Below are positions 16,762-24,868 of a stretch of 32,172 bases of DNA, piece after piece. The position numbers and the translations under genes were made by a program. Each line of letters opens with the position of its first letter. Position 1 is the stretch's first letter. The notes beneath the pieces were generated by a model. The model ran no database searches. It saw only the letters and a program-made list of their open reading frames with translations, and had not been told where the DNA came from. Source of the stretch: Anaerobiospirillum sp. NML120448 (GTDB taxonomy: Bacteria; Pseudomonadota; Gammaproteobacteria; Enterobacterales; Succinivibrionaceae); NCBI RefSeq assembly GCF_023050945.1, contig NZ_JALKIM010000040.1:1-32172 (forward strand), read 5' to 3'.

Positions 16762-17871
16762 ATGAACCTAATTAACGAACCAATGACTCCACAACCTCCT
16801 CTATACCGTGATGGCATTGTGGATACAAGGATAAATAACGTGTTACCTTTACTCCCTCCAGTGGCTATTATTGAAAAGTTTCCGACCACAGCTGATGCAG
16901 ACCAATTAGTTTGTCAAACCCGTAATGCAATTTCTAATTGCTTACACGGCAAGGATGATCGTTTAGTTGTAATTACAGGCCCATGTTCTATTCATGATCC
17001 TATTGCAGCAATTGACTACGCTAAGCGTTTATTACCTTTACGTCAAAAATACGCAGATCAACTAGAAGTTATTATGCGTGTTTACTTTGAAAAGCCTAGA
17101 ACCACTGTTGGTTGGAAGGGCCTCATTAACGATCCAAACTTAGATAACTCTTACGATATTAACAATGGTTTACGTATTGCTCGTAAGTTATTAGTGGACG
17201 TTAATGCCTTAGGCGTACCAGCAGCTACTGAGTTCTTGGATATGATTTCTCCTCAATACATTGATGAGTTGATTTCCTGGGGTGCTATTGGTGCTCGTAC
17301 CACTGAGTCACAGATTCACCGTGAGTTATCCTCTGGTATGTCATGTCCAATTGGCTTTAAGAATGCTACCGATGGCTCAGCTAAGATTGCCGTAGATGCT
17401 GTAGTTGCAGCTCAGCATGAGCATACCTTTATGACTGTAACTAAGATGGGTCACGTAGCTATTGCTCATACTAAGGGCAATGATGACTGCCATATTATTT
17501 TACGTGGCGGTAAAGAGCCTAATTACCACTCTGTTGCTGTGGCTAATGCTTGCGAATTATTAAAGGCAGCTGGCTTACCAGAGAGTGTTATGATTGATTT
17601 TTCACACTCTAATAGCTCTAAGAAGTTTAAGAAGCAATTAGACGTATGTCATGACGTTGCAACTCAGATTAGCTCAGGTTCAAACCGTATTTTCGGTGTA
17701 ATGATTGAGTCTAATCTTGTTGAAGGTCGTCAAGATTTATGTGAAGACTTAAGCAAGCTCGTATACGGACAAAGTGTGACCGATGCTTGTGTAAGCTTCG
17801 AAGATACAGAGGCTATGTTAGCAGAGCTCAATGAGGCTGTGTTAGCTCGCCGTGCCAAGAACAATGGCTAA
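16762..17871 (+). CDS. aroG: 3-deoxy-7-phosphoheptulonate (DAHP) synthase, class I AroG type
   Basis: 369 residues from ATG at 16762. GPCSIHDP (73-80, metal-ligand Cys75), RVYFEKPRTTVGWKGLINDP, the GARTTESQ loop, ILRGGKEPNY, DFSHSNSSK (metal His), MIESN-x-VEG (metal Glu) and SVTDAC (metal Asp) are all present. It condenses phosphoenolpyruvate and erythrose 4-phosphate, the first step of aromatic amino acid synthesis. LLPPVAIIEKFP and VTKMGH favour AroG (Phe-inhibited in E. coli) over AroF. The N-terminus is ~14 residues longer than E. coli AroG. A GTG nine bases upstream is in frame, but AAGG 16747-16750 suits the ATG. The tyrosine-rich leader just upstream suggests tyrosine-dependent control. 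Confidence 0.95.
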   Translation: MNLINEPMTPQPPLYRDGIVDTRINNVLPLLPPVAIIEKFPTTADADQLVCQTRNAISNCLHGKDDRLVVITGPCSIHDPIAAIDYAKRLLPLRQKYADQLEVIMRVYFEKPRTTVGWKGLINDPNLDNSYDINNGLRIARKLLVDVNALGVPAATEFLDMISPQYIDELISWGAIGARTTESQIHRELSSGMSCPIGFKNATDGSAKIAVDAVVAAQHEHTFMTVTKMGHVAIAHTKGNDDCHIILRGGKEPNYHSVAVANACELLKAAGLPESVMIDFSHSNSSKKFKKQLDVCHDVATQISSGSNRIFGVMIESNLVEGRQDLCEDLSKLVYGQSVTDACVSFEDTEAMLAELNEAVLARRAKNNG

Positions 17872-17900
17872 GTTCATGTTAAAATCTCAAAACTAAAAAG

Positions 17901-17940
17901 ATAAGCCTGGCTTGTTAAAAAGCTGGGCTTATATTTTTTT
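17901..17940 (+). terminator. aroG terminator
   Basis: ATAAGCCTGGCTT (17901-17913) pairs with AAGCTGGGCTTAT (17920-17932) with two G-T wobbles, followed by seven T. Confidence 0.85.
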
Positions 17941-17963
17941 AGCAAGATAAATTGTTCACTTAA

Positions 17964-17995
17964 TTGGCTTTAAAATTTGAGCCAAATTCTATAAT
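17964..17995 (+). promoter_or_regulatory. candidate serA promoter with overlapping palindrome
   Basis: TATAAT at 17990-17995 is a consensus -10. Just upstream TTGGCT (17964-17969) and AGCCAA (17980-17985) form an inverted repeat covering the -35 region. This is consistent with a repressor or activator site. The -35 itself is weak. Confidence 0.35.
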
Positions 17996-18081
17996 ATTTA
18001 GTTTCATTAACACTAACATTACAAGCATACTTTATTGCTGACAACCATTTGTTAACTGATTAAGGTGTAGCGGAGGAAATA

Positions 18082-19314
18082 ATGCACGCATTATCCTTAG
18101 AGAAAGATAAGATTAAGATCCTTCTTTTAGAAGGTGTTGACCCAAGTGCAGTAGATGTTTTACATAAAGCAGGCTACACCAATGTTGAGTACGAAAAGAA
18201 GGCCTACGACGGTCAAGAGTTACTCGATAAGATTGAGAAGGTACACTTTATTGGTATTCGTTCTCGCACTCACTTAACTAAGGAAGTCCTCTCTCATGCT
18301 AAGCGTTTAGTGGGTATTGGTTGTTTCTGTATTGGTACTAATCAGGTAGACCTAGAAGCTGCTGCTGCCTTAGGTATTCCAGTATTCAATGCTCCTTTCT
18401 CCAACACTCGCTCTGTAGCTGAGCTCGTTACTGGTGAGTATTTACAGTTATTACGTGATATTCCTGCTCGTAACGCTTTATTACACCGTGGTGGCTGGAA
18501 TAAGGTTGCTAACGGCTGCTTTGAGGCTCGTGGTAAGACCTTAGGTATCATTGGTTATGGCCATATTGGTACTCAAGTAGGTATTATTGCTGAAAGCTTA
18601 GGCCTAAATGTTATTTTCTTTGATATTGAGAGCAAGTTAAGCTTAGGTAATGCCCGTCAGGTTGAGTCCTTAGATGAGCTTTATGCTAAGGCTGACATTG
18701 TTACCTTACACGTACCAGAGACTGATGATACTAAGAATATGATCACCAAAGATTCCTTTGCTAAGATGAAGGATGGTGTATTCTTTATTAATGCTTCCCG
18801 TGGTACTGTTGTAAATGTTGATGATTTGGCTGATGCTTTACGTTCCAAGAAGGTAGCAGGCGCTGCTGTTGACGTATTCCCTGTTGAGCCAGCATCTAAT
18901 AATGATGAATTTGTTTCTCCATTGCGTGAGTTTGACAATGTTATTTTGACCCCTCATATTGGTGCTGCTACTGAGGAAGCTCAGTGCAATATCGGTATTG
19001 AGGTTGCTCAAAAGCTAGCTCTTTACAGTGACAATGGTTCTACCTTAACCGCTGTAAACTTCCCAGAGGTATCATTACCAGCTAAGAGAGCTTCTGTATC
19101 CCGCTTACTTCACGTACACAAGAACGTTCCTGGCGTTATGCAAAAGATTAATGAGGTCTTTGCTAAGCAGAATATTAACGTTGCGGCACAGTACTTGCAG
19201 ACTGCTGGTGACGTAGGTTACGTAGTAATGGATATCAATTCAGATAAGCCTGAGGAAATCGTACCATTATTAAAGCAGATCGAAGGTACTTTAAAGTGCC
19301 GTATTCTGTTCTAA
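18082..19314 (+). CDS. serA: D-3-phosphoglycerate dehydrogenase
   Basis: 410 residues, identical in length to E. coli SerA and in the same register. NAD-binding GYGHIG is at 158-163 with Asp181 at the end of the second strand. The catalytic set is Arg240 (NASRGT), Glu269 (PVEP) and His292 (TPHIGA). The ACT domain spans ~339-410 (HVHKNVPGVMQKINEVF and following) and binds serine for feedback inhibition. It oxidises 3-phosphoglycerate to 3-phosphohydroxypyruvate, the first step of serine synthesis. GGAGG lies ~5 nt before the ATG. It is transcribed separately from aroG, which ends at its own terminator. Confidence 0.97.
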   Translation: MHALSLEKDKIKILLLEGVDPSAVDVLHKAGYTNVEYEKKAYDGQELLDKIEKVHFIGIRSRTHLTKEVLSHAKRLVGIGCFCIGTNQVDLEAAAALGIPVFNAPFSNTRSVAELVTGEYLQLLRDIPARNALLHRGGWNKVANGCFEARGKTLGIIGYGHIGTQVGIIAESLGLNVIFFDIESKLSLGNARQVESLDELYAKADIVTLHVPETDDTKNMITKDSFAKMKDGVFFINASRGTVVNVDDLADALRSKKVAGAAVDVFPVEPASNNDEFVSPLREFDNVILTPHIGAATEEAQCNIGIEVAQKLALYSDNGSTLTAVNFPEVSLPAKRASVSRLLHVHKNVPGVMQKINEVFAKQNINVAAQYLQTAGDVGYVVMDINSDKPEEIVPLLKQIEGTLKCRILF

Positions 19315-19360
19315 AGCCATAACTTAATGGATTAATGAACCTTAAATGGTTCGACATTTC

Positions 19361-19435
19361 CTAAAAGCGCTACTACCTAAAAGGCCCTATATCAATAATA
19401 GAGTCTGTCAAAATTATGGTGGTTAGCGCTTTTAG
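19361..19435. repeat. long-range 11-bp inverted repeat after serA
   Basis: CTAAAAGCGCT (19361-19371) pairs perfectly with AGCGCTTTTAG (19425-19435) around a 53-nt loop, with a small GAACC/GGTTC hairpin just before it. No T-tract follows. It may mark the serA transcript end or a leader of the 19501 gene. Confidence 0.45.
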
Positions 19436-19500
19436 CGTATTTGATCACTTAAAAAATTTCCGTATTATTTGAGGCTGCTATTCCACAGTGGAGCTGTAAT

Positions 19501-20598
19501 ATGCTAACTAAATTTAGTACTTTATCATCAACATCATTGGCCGTTGCTATTAGTGGCTTTATTGGCTTAGTAGCTCCTCAAGCCTATGCAGCTGATCCTC
19601 AAGTATCTACCAATAATTCTTGGCAATTTGCTGAAGATCCTGAGTATAGCTATGCTAAAGGTACAGCCTCGCAGTTAATTAGTATCAAAGAAGCCGTACT
19701 GCACCATACTCTAAGTATTAAAATCAATCGCTCTATGATTGATAGCTTTACCTTTAAAGTTGGTTGCATGTTACAAAATCCAACTCCTCTTTTGGAACTC
19801 AAAGTTAATAGCTTAGATATTCGTTTGTTCGATAGCTTTAATGATTTTGTATTTGCTCGCTTTATTGTTGACAATGGTCAAGAGTATTCTTTACGTGGTG
19901 ATTTAGCTGGCCGTAATCGTATTTTATTTGCGCCTGTAACTAAGAACCAAGAACGTAGTTTGGCAGACCTTTTCTTACAGATGCGTGAAGGTGGCACCTT
20001 AAAAATAGGTCTATTACAAGGTGATAGTAATAACGTACGTCTTTATGAAATTCCTTTAGCTGGTTTTATGGATTACTCTGATAGCTTGATTCAAAGCTGT
20101 CAAAACTTTAATCGAGCTTATCGTGGAGAAAGACCTTATCTTCCAGACTATATGGCCAAAGAGCCAGATGGCTATGCACCTAAAGATTTTAGCCTCAAGG
20201 AAGAAGAGGAGGTAATTGATCCATATGCTCCTAAACCTGTAGTGGTAGAAGAGACAGTAGAGGTCTCAAAGAAAGAAACTCCAAAGCCTGAGGTATTACC
20301 TTTTGCCCCTGGTGGTGGTCCTGCTAGCATTGGCCCTGATGGCAGACCTATTGGTGCCGCTGGTGGTGTCGATACCGCTAAACAAGGCAGCCAAGTAGAT
20401 CGTTCTTTAGGTAATGCTCAAGGCCCTATGCAAATTGGTCCAGATGGTAAGCCAGTTATGTCTAATGGAGCAAATACCACTCAAGACAATAAGGCTACAA
20501 CTGCCCCAGCCCAAGCGCCAGCTCCAACTGAGCCTCAAAATGAGCTCATGCAAGAAAATGGCGAAGAGCAAGGCGGCGGAATGTTTGATATCTTTTAA
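19501..20598 (+). CDS. secreted protein of unknown function with GPDG-type repeats
   Basis: 365 residues. An N-terminal signal peptide has a hydrophobic core at ~12-26 and a PQAYA cleavage site before Ala31. A mixed alpha/beta domain at ~45-205 contains two cysteines (89, 200) that could form a disulfide. Its end, YEIPLAGFMDYSDSLIQSC, recalls the C-terminal helix of some periplasmic domains, but I do not recognise a family. From ~225 the protein is acidic and Pro-rich. SIGPDGRPIG (277-285) and QIGPDGKPV (311-319) are repeats within a Gly/Pro/Gln/Asn-rich region, and the C-terminus is GGGMFDIF. Likely periplasmic or surface-exposed. GGAG lies ~8 nt before the ATG. It is a single gene with its own terminator. 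Confidence 0.8.
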   Translation: MLTKFSTLSSTSLAVAISGFIGLVAPQAYAADPQVSTNNSWQFAEDPEYSYAKGTASQLISIKEAVLHHTLSIKINRSMIDSFTFKVGCMLQNPTPLLELKVNSLDIRLFDSFNDFVFARFIVDNGQEYSLRGDLAGRNRILFAPVTKNQERSLADLFLQMREGGTLKIGLLQGDSNNVRLYEIPLAGFMDYSDSLIQSCQNFNRAYRGERPYLPDYMAKEPDGYAPKDFSLKEEEEVIDPYAPKPVVVEETVEVSKKETPKPEVLPFAPGGGPASIGPDGRPIGAAGGVDTAKQGSQVDRSLGNAQGPMQIGPDGKPVMSNGANTTQDNKATTAPAQAPAPTEPQNELMQENGEEQGGGMFDIF

Positions 20599-20630
20599 TT
20601 AAAGCAAGTCGTGAAAGCAAGTTTCTAATC

Positions 20631-20682
20631 AATCCTAGGACAAATGCTTATATTAAAAGGCTCATTGTTCTAGGATTTTTCT
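20631..20682 (+). terminator. terminator of the secreted-protein gene
   Basis: AATCCTAGGACAAATG (20631-20646) pairs with CATTGTTCTAGGATT (20663-20677) with one mismatch or bulge, followed by a T-run. Confidence 0.8.
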
Positions 20683-20763
20683 TTAAAAAAACACGGTAAT
20701 CCCTTAATACTATTCAAGTTTTGCACTGTTTTGAATCAATTTGCAAAATATTAAAAATAGGTG

Positions 20764-20791
20764 TTGCTATTGTTAGATTTTTCTATATAAT
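20764..20791 (+). promoter_or_regulatory. promoter of the first tRNA-Leu gene
   Basis: TTGCTA (20764-20769), 16 bp, TATAAT (20786-20791), ~40 bp before the tRNA. The other two tRNA-Leu copies have TTGCAT with the same spacing. Confidence 0.7.
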
Positions 20792-20830
20792 GGTCACCGT
20801 TGTCAGGAACGACTGATAACAAAAACAAAT

Positions 20831-20918
20831 GCCCAGGTGGTGAAATTGGTAGACACAAGGGACTTAAAATCCCTCGGACTAAACATCCGTGCCGGTTCGA
20901 CCCCGGCCCTGGGCACCA
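20831..20918 (+). tRNA. tRNA-Leu (anticodon UAA), copy 1
   Basis: An 88-nt class II tRNA. The acceptor stem GCCCAGG pairs with CCTGGGC, then A and encoded CCA. GGGA/TCCC encloses the loop CTTAAAA, giving anticodon UAA. A long variable arm and GGTTCGACC T-loop are present. The sequence is identical to the copies at 22902-22989 and 24752-24839. It reads UUA, a frequent leucine codon in the genes here. Confidence 0.97.
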
Positions 20919-20924
20919 CTTAAG

Positions 20925-20947
20925 AAGATGCGCAAGCATCTTTTTTT
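20925..20947 (+). terminator. terminator of tRNA-Leu copy 1
   Basis: AAGATGC, GCAA loop, GCATCTT and a T-run directly follow the tRNA. Confidence 0.85.
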
Positions 20948-20976
20948 GTTTCTGCCATCCCCAAATTCCAACACCT

Positions 20977-21001
20977 CTCCTCAACCTCAACCTCAACCTC
21001 A
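20977..21001. repeat. CCTCAA microsatellite
   Basis: About four tandem CCTCAA units just after the first tRNA-Leu terminator. This is simple sequence and not coding. Confidence 0.7.
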
Positions 21002-21352
21002 ATCACAACACTTTCCCTTATCTCTTTACATCCTTACCCAATTACCATCATTGCAAATGCAGTCTCTGCTTGTGCCTACGACTCAAAGCTCAATGCTTGT
21101 TGCCATTGGCTTACATACTAAACAACAGCAAAAGCACACGCTTTGCAGCCCCCTGCAAAAGCCAAGTCCATGACTATAGCAAAAGACCCAGTTCCAACCG
21201 CACTTTACAGCTTGTAATTACGGCTAAAAGCCTACAGCTTACAGCTAAAGCCCTGAATACAACTAAAACAAAGCTTACAGCTAATGCCTACAGCCACAGC
21301 CATGCTTAAGGCCTCATATAATGATTACAGCTCAACACTTACTAAGCATTGC

Positions 21353-21820
21353 TACAGCACCAGCTTACAGCCAATACAATGGCAACAGCCCTTGGGCATG
21401 GTCTTAGATAATGATAAAGGCTCAACTCTTACCTCTAACAGCGTATAGGGGCTTCTAATAGCTAAAACCTACAGCTACAGCTCAAACAAAGCTGACGGCA
21501 CGGTTAGAGCTAAAGCTACTGATTATGATTAAGACTAAACAATTGCTGAGCACGGCTACAGCACCAGCTTACAGCCAATACAATAGCAACAGCCCTTGGG
21601 CATGGTCTTAGATAATGATAAAGGCTCAACTCTTACCTCTAACAGCGTATAGGGGCTTCTAATAGCTAAAACCTACAGCTACTACTGAAACAAAGCTAAC
21701 AGCAAAGAATACAGGCTACAGCACCAGCTTATAGCCAATACAATGGCAACAGCCCTTGGGCATGGTCTTAGATAATGATAAAGGCTCAACTCTTACCTCT
21801 ATCAGCGTATAGGGGCTTCT
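21353..21820. repeat. three near-identical spaced repeats (128, 126 and 104 bp)
   Basis: Copies lie at 21353-21480, 21557-21682 and 21717-21820, starting TACAGCACCAGCTTA. The shared 104 bp differ at only one to three positions. Spacing is 204 and 160 bp, so this is not a simple tandem array. The spacers and flanks are rich in CTACAG words and contain more decayed versions (for example 21305-21352 and 21518-21556). Each copy has GCCCTTGGGC, a self-complementary 10-mer. No frame runs through them. They fill the DNA between two tRNA-Leu genes. Confidence 0.85.
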
Positions 21821-22063
21821 CGTGGCGCAAGCTACAGCTACAGCTACTGCTGAAACAAAACTGGCAGCACTGATAAGGTTAAAGCTACTGATTATGAGTA
21901 ATGCTTAAGGATATTAAAGGCTCAAGGTGCTTTATGGATGATTAATTGGGTGGCAATCAAGGAGCTTGGCTTTTGTGCCGGAGGGATGGTAGGACGTATA
22001 AGCCGCCTGCTTTTATTAAATGAGCAGGGCAATATAAGAGGGCTCTATCTTAGAGAAACAAGA

Positions 22064-22098
22064 TCAAAAAAGCTCTAACTTGGTTAAAGCTAGAGCTT
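22064..22098 (-). terminator. terminator of the 29-residue peptide gene
   Basis: On the minus strand AAGCTCTA (22098-22091) pairs with TAGAGCTT (22077-22070) and runs into TTTTTT, 23 bp after the peptide stop. Confidence 0.8.
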
Positions 22099-22120
22099 CT
22101 TTAGGTGTTCGGCCAAACTC

Positions 22121-22210
22121 TTATACGTTTAGGGCAATGGCAATACCAATTAAAACAACAACGCCTAAAGCTACTGGAACTCTTACTTTCTTTGGAACTG
22201 GGCAACTCAT
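22121..22210 (-). CDS. predicted 29-residue membrane peptide
   Basis: ATG at 22210-22208 opens 29 codons ending TAA 22123-22121. The N-terminus is short and basic (MSCPVPKKVR), followed by one ~18-residue hydrophobic helix (PVALGVVVLIGIAIALNV). GAGG lies 7 nt upstream and a perfect terminator follows, so the gene unit looks complete. Upstream on the same strand TATAAT (22341-22336) could be the -10. The leader between them can fold: GTTGAGCTT and AAGTTCAAC form a 9-bp stem just before the ribosome site. A tiny single-helix peptide with a folded leader resembles type I toxins or regulatory membrane peptides. No antisense RNA or homologue is identified, so no function is assigned. Confidence 0.5.
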   Translation of the reverse strand: MSCPVPKKVRVPVALGVVVLIGIAIALNV

Positions 22211-22298
22211 ATCAGACCTCGATTATTATGTTGAACTTGCGCATAGGACAAATGCAATGCGACTACATAAAGTAAGCTCAACTAAGACATATCATTAG

Positions 22299-22846
22299 TA
22301 TTCTTTAATGAAGTGTAGTTGTGCCTCTTAAGTCTATTATAGGATGAATGCCTGTAGATAATACGATGCAAACTAAGATATTTGAGCTATTTTGTCTAGT
22401 TGTTGTCTAAAAAGAAAGATATTTGGCCAAAACACCTTGGTTGTCTTAGTGGCTTTAGCTCTTAGCTCTTAGCTCTGTTGTAGGCAGTCTCTGTGCAGAT
22501 GTAATTCACTGCTTAATTTTGCTTAATGGTTAGCTTTACATCTGTTAACTAAAGCTATTGTCGTAGTGCTTTAATGGTAGTTGCTAGAGGTTAATCTGGC
22601 TCTTGGTACTATTTAGCTTTATTGGATTATTTCATTATCAGAAGCTTGTAAGGTAGATTTTTGGGTTAACCATACTTAATGGAAATGAGCAGAGGGTTTT
22701 GATTTTAGTACTTGTTCGTTCTATACCAGTTCTATAAGGTGTAATGGCGTTTAGCTAAGGTATAAGTACATGAACTTGTTTGTTTAAGGAATAGTCTGAC
22801 GATAAAGAAAAAAGAGGAGAGTCTTGAAAGTGATGGGATGGAAGTA
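22299..22846. other. spacer between the small peptide gene and tRNA-Leu copy 2
   Basis: AT-rich DNA with a short AGCTCTT triplication near 22455-22475. It holds the likely promoter of the 29-residue peptide gene. No other gene is supported. Confidence 0.4.
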
Positions 22847-22872
22847 AAAAGAATTTTACAGAGTGTAGAAAC

Positions 22873-22895
22873 AAAAAAAGATGCTTTCGCATCTT
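22873..22895 (-). terminator. terminator of tRNA-Leu copy 2
   Basis: On the minus strand AAGATGC, GAAA loop, GCATCTT and a T-run follow the tRNA. Confidence 0.85.
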
Positions 22896-22901
22896 CTTAA
22901 G

Positions 22902-22989
22902 TGGTGCCCAGGGCCGGGGTCGAACCGGCACGGATGTTTAGTCCGAGGGATTTTAAGTCCCTTGTGTCTACCAATTTCACCACCTGGGC
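22902..22989 (-). tRNA. tRNA-Leu (anticodon UAA), copy 2
   Basis: Identical base for base to copies 1 and 3, with encoded CCA, on the opposite strand. It is transcribed away from the methyltransferase gene. Its promoter is at 23029-23056. Confidence 0.97.
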
Positions 22990-23028
22990 ATTTGTTTTTG
23001 TTATCAGTCGTTCCTGACAACGGTGCTC

Positions 23029-23056
23029 ATTATATAGATTTATAGCCGCTATGCAA
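23029..23056 (-). promoter_or_regulatory. promoter of tRNA-Leu copy 2
   Basis: On the minus strand TTGCAT (23056-23051), 16 bp, TATAAT (23034-23029). Confidence 0.7.
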
Positions 23057-23276
23057 GCAATTTTTTAAAAAATTTTTAAATTTTTTTGAAATTTTTACAA
23101 AAATAGCTTAAATATCGAAAATATTCGTTAACTGCTATAAGTGCCTAGGCTAAAGGCAATTAGCTAATATGCACTATAATAGTTAAAACAGGGCAGCTAT
23201 ATTTATTGGTAAAAAATTACTTGCTGCTTTTTTAAACTAAACAGCTCCAAAAAATTAAGCTCTGTACTGAGCTTAT

Positions 23277-24290
23277 TCAAGGCTGCTTAATTTCATAATT
23301 GCTTAGTGTTGCTTTAATGGCTGCTGCTATAGCTTCGATTACAGCTACAGTCACGGTGTTGCCAAGTTGTTTGTAATGCTGTGTGTCGGATAATGGTAGC
23401 TTATAATTTTCTGGAAAGCCTTGAAGACGTGCCCATTCACGTGGAGTCATTTTGCGCACATTCTCCTGGTTAATCTTACCTTGAATTTTAGTCATAGGCA
23501 CCATAGAGTGCTCTCTATCATCAATGATGAGATTGCCCTCTCTGCCCATTCCTCCACAGACAATAGCTCCTGCAATACCATCTAAATCTCGAATTACATA
23601 GCCAAAGCCATGTCCAGCAGCCTCATGGCGTGCTCTGTGAGCCTTAAGAGTATTAAGATAGGTGTCAGATAAGTAATACTTAGAGGGAATAGGAGCTGAC
23701 TCCATAATATTACGAATAGTAATCTTCTTACCATTGCCCTCAGGAAAGGTAAAAGTGCTAGGAGCTAAATCATTGCGAAAGCAGACAATATAGATACGCT
23801 CTCGGTTTTGAGGTACACCAAAGTCTTTGCTATTGAGAACTTTACTAAATACCTTGTAGCCAATTTCCTTAAATGACTCTTTAATGATACTAAAGGTACG
23901 ACCTTTGTCGTGGTGTACTAGGCCTTTGACATTTTCACAAAAAATTACCTTAGGTTGGTGATACTTACAAATTCGTGCTACATCCAGAAATAATGTTCCA
24001 CGGCATCTACCCTGATAATTGTCCTGAAAGCCGCCATGCTTACCAGCAATGCTAAATGCTTGACATGGAAAACCTGCCAAACAAATATCAAAAGGAGGAA
24101 TATCTTGCTCGTTAACTTGAGTGATATCGCCTGCAATATTCTCACTATCACTAAAGTTAGCTTTGTAAGTCTTTTGTGCCGACTTATCGAGCTCACAAAC
24201 AAATACTGTCTTTAGCTTATTATCAAAGGCTCGGTCAAAACCTAATCTAATTCCGCCAATACCTGCAAATAAATCAATTGCTGTAGCCAT
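23277..24290 (-). CDS. DNA (cytosine-5) methyltransferase, apparently solitary
   Basis: 337 residues from ATG at 24290. Motif I DLFAGIGGIRLGF (6-18) binds AdoMet. Motif IV GFPCQAFSIAG carries the catalytic Cys76. Motif VI ENV is at 119-121 and motif VIII QNRERIY at 161-167. Motif X QLGNTVTVAVIEAI lies near 308-321. The region ~200-275 (YYLSDTYL, GHGFGYVIRDLDG, GGMGREGNL) should be the target-recognition domain; the target cannot be deduced. An upstream in-frame start would add 51 residues with no conservation, so ATG at 24290 (MATAIDLFAG) is chosen despite a weak ribosome site. No restriction endonuclease or Vsr gene is adjacent. The gene lies between inverted tRNA-Leu copies, suggesting horizontal arrival or mobility. 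Confidence 0.92.
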   Translation of the reverse strand: MATAIDLFAGIGGIRLGFDRAFDNKLKTVFVCELDKSAQKTYKANFSDSENIAGDITQVNEQDIPPFDICLAGFPCQAFSIAGKHGGFQDNYQGRCRGTLFLDVARICKYHQPKVIFCENVKGLVHHDKGRTFSIIKESFKEIGYKVFSKVLNSKDFGVPQNRERIYIVCFRNDLAPSTFTFPEGNGKKITIRNIMESAPIPSKYYLSDTYLNTLKAHRARHEAAGHGFGYVIRDLDGIAGAIVCGGMGREGNLIIDDREHSMVPMTKIQGKINQENVRKMTPREWARLQGFPENYKLPLSDTQHYKQLGNTVTVAVIEAIAAAIKATLSNYEIKQP

Positions 24291-24684
24291 ATTACTTAAT
24301 ACCAGTTCAAAGAGATGACTTTGGGTAGTTAAAGAGAAATTATAGACTCTTTCATTAAGCAAAACGCTTCTACCTAAATGGTCAGAATAAAAGACAAGCA
24401 AGTACCTGTTAACAATAGAGCTGGCAGCTTTTAAGTAAAGCAAAGTATAAATTAAAGAGATGACCTTTATTGGTAGCTATCTTTTGGAACCAACCAAACT
24501 CAGCCCTGTTAAAGTCCAATGGTCTTTGATTAAGGTATGCACTATAAACTTAATCATGAACAAGTTGTCTCTTATTACTAATGCAGGTAGGGCGGGTGAT
24601 CTAATGATGATTTGGGTAAAATGGCATTTTTATCGGATTTTTGTTTTTATGTAAAAATTTTTTTAAATTTTTTGTAAAAAATGC

Positions 24685-24712
24685 TTGCATAGCCGCTATA
24701 AATCTATATAAT
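24685..24712 (+). promoter_or_regulatory. promoter of tRNA-Leu copy 3
   Basis: TTGCAT (24685-24690), 16 bp, TATAAT (24707-24712). Confidence 0.7.
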
Positions 24713-24751
24713 AAGCACCGTTGTCAGGAACGACTGATAACAAAAACAAAT

Positions 24752-24839
24752 GCCCAGGTGGTGAAATTGGTAGACACAAGGGACTTAAAATCCCTCGGAC
24801 TAAACATCCGTGCCGGTTCGACCCCGGCCCTGGGCACCA
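24752..24839 (+). tRNA. tRNA-Leu (anticodon UAA), copy 3
   Basis: Identical to copies 1 and 2, including encoded CCA. It is followed by the same AAGATGC/GCATCTT terminator. Confidence 0.97.
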
Positions 24840-24845
24840 CTTAAG

Positions 24846-24868
24846 AAGATGCGCAAGCATCTTTTTTT
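24846..24868 (+). terminator. terminator of tRNA-Leu copy 3
   Basis: AAGATGC (24846-24852), GCAA loop, GCATCTT (24857-24863) and a T-run. Confidence 0.85.

Larger units (their letters stand above)
22847..23058 (-). repeat. left arm of a 212-bp inverted repeat carrying tRNA-Leu
   Basis: This is the reverse complement of 24683-24894 with only a handful of differences, including promoter, tRNA, terminator and ~30 bp beyond. The arms bracket the methyltransferase gene. Confidence 0.85.

Noticed and set aside
20800-21309. Plus-strand frames of 169 and 94 codons running through the first tRNA-Leu
   Set aside because: They overlap a certain tRNA and simple CCTCAA repeats; the translation is low-complexity.
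21353-21820. CRISPR array
   Set aside because: Only three repeats of over 100 bp with unequal spacers and decayed flanking copies; no cas genes. Not CRISPR architecture.
22080-22298. 72-codon plus-strand frame opposite the 29-residue peptide gene
   Set aside because: It starts inside the terminator stem and lacks a ribosome site; the minus strand has the complete gene signals.
24291-24443. 51-residue N-terminal extension of the methyltransferase
   Set aside because: It precedes motif I with no conserved features; the family normally starts within a few residues of the DLFAG motif, as ATG 24290 does.
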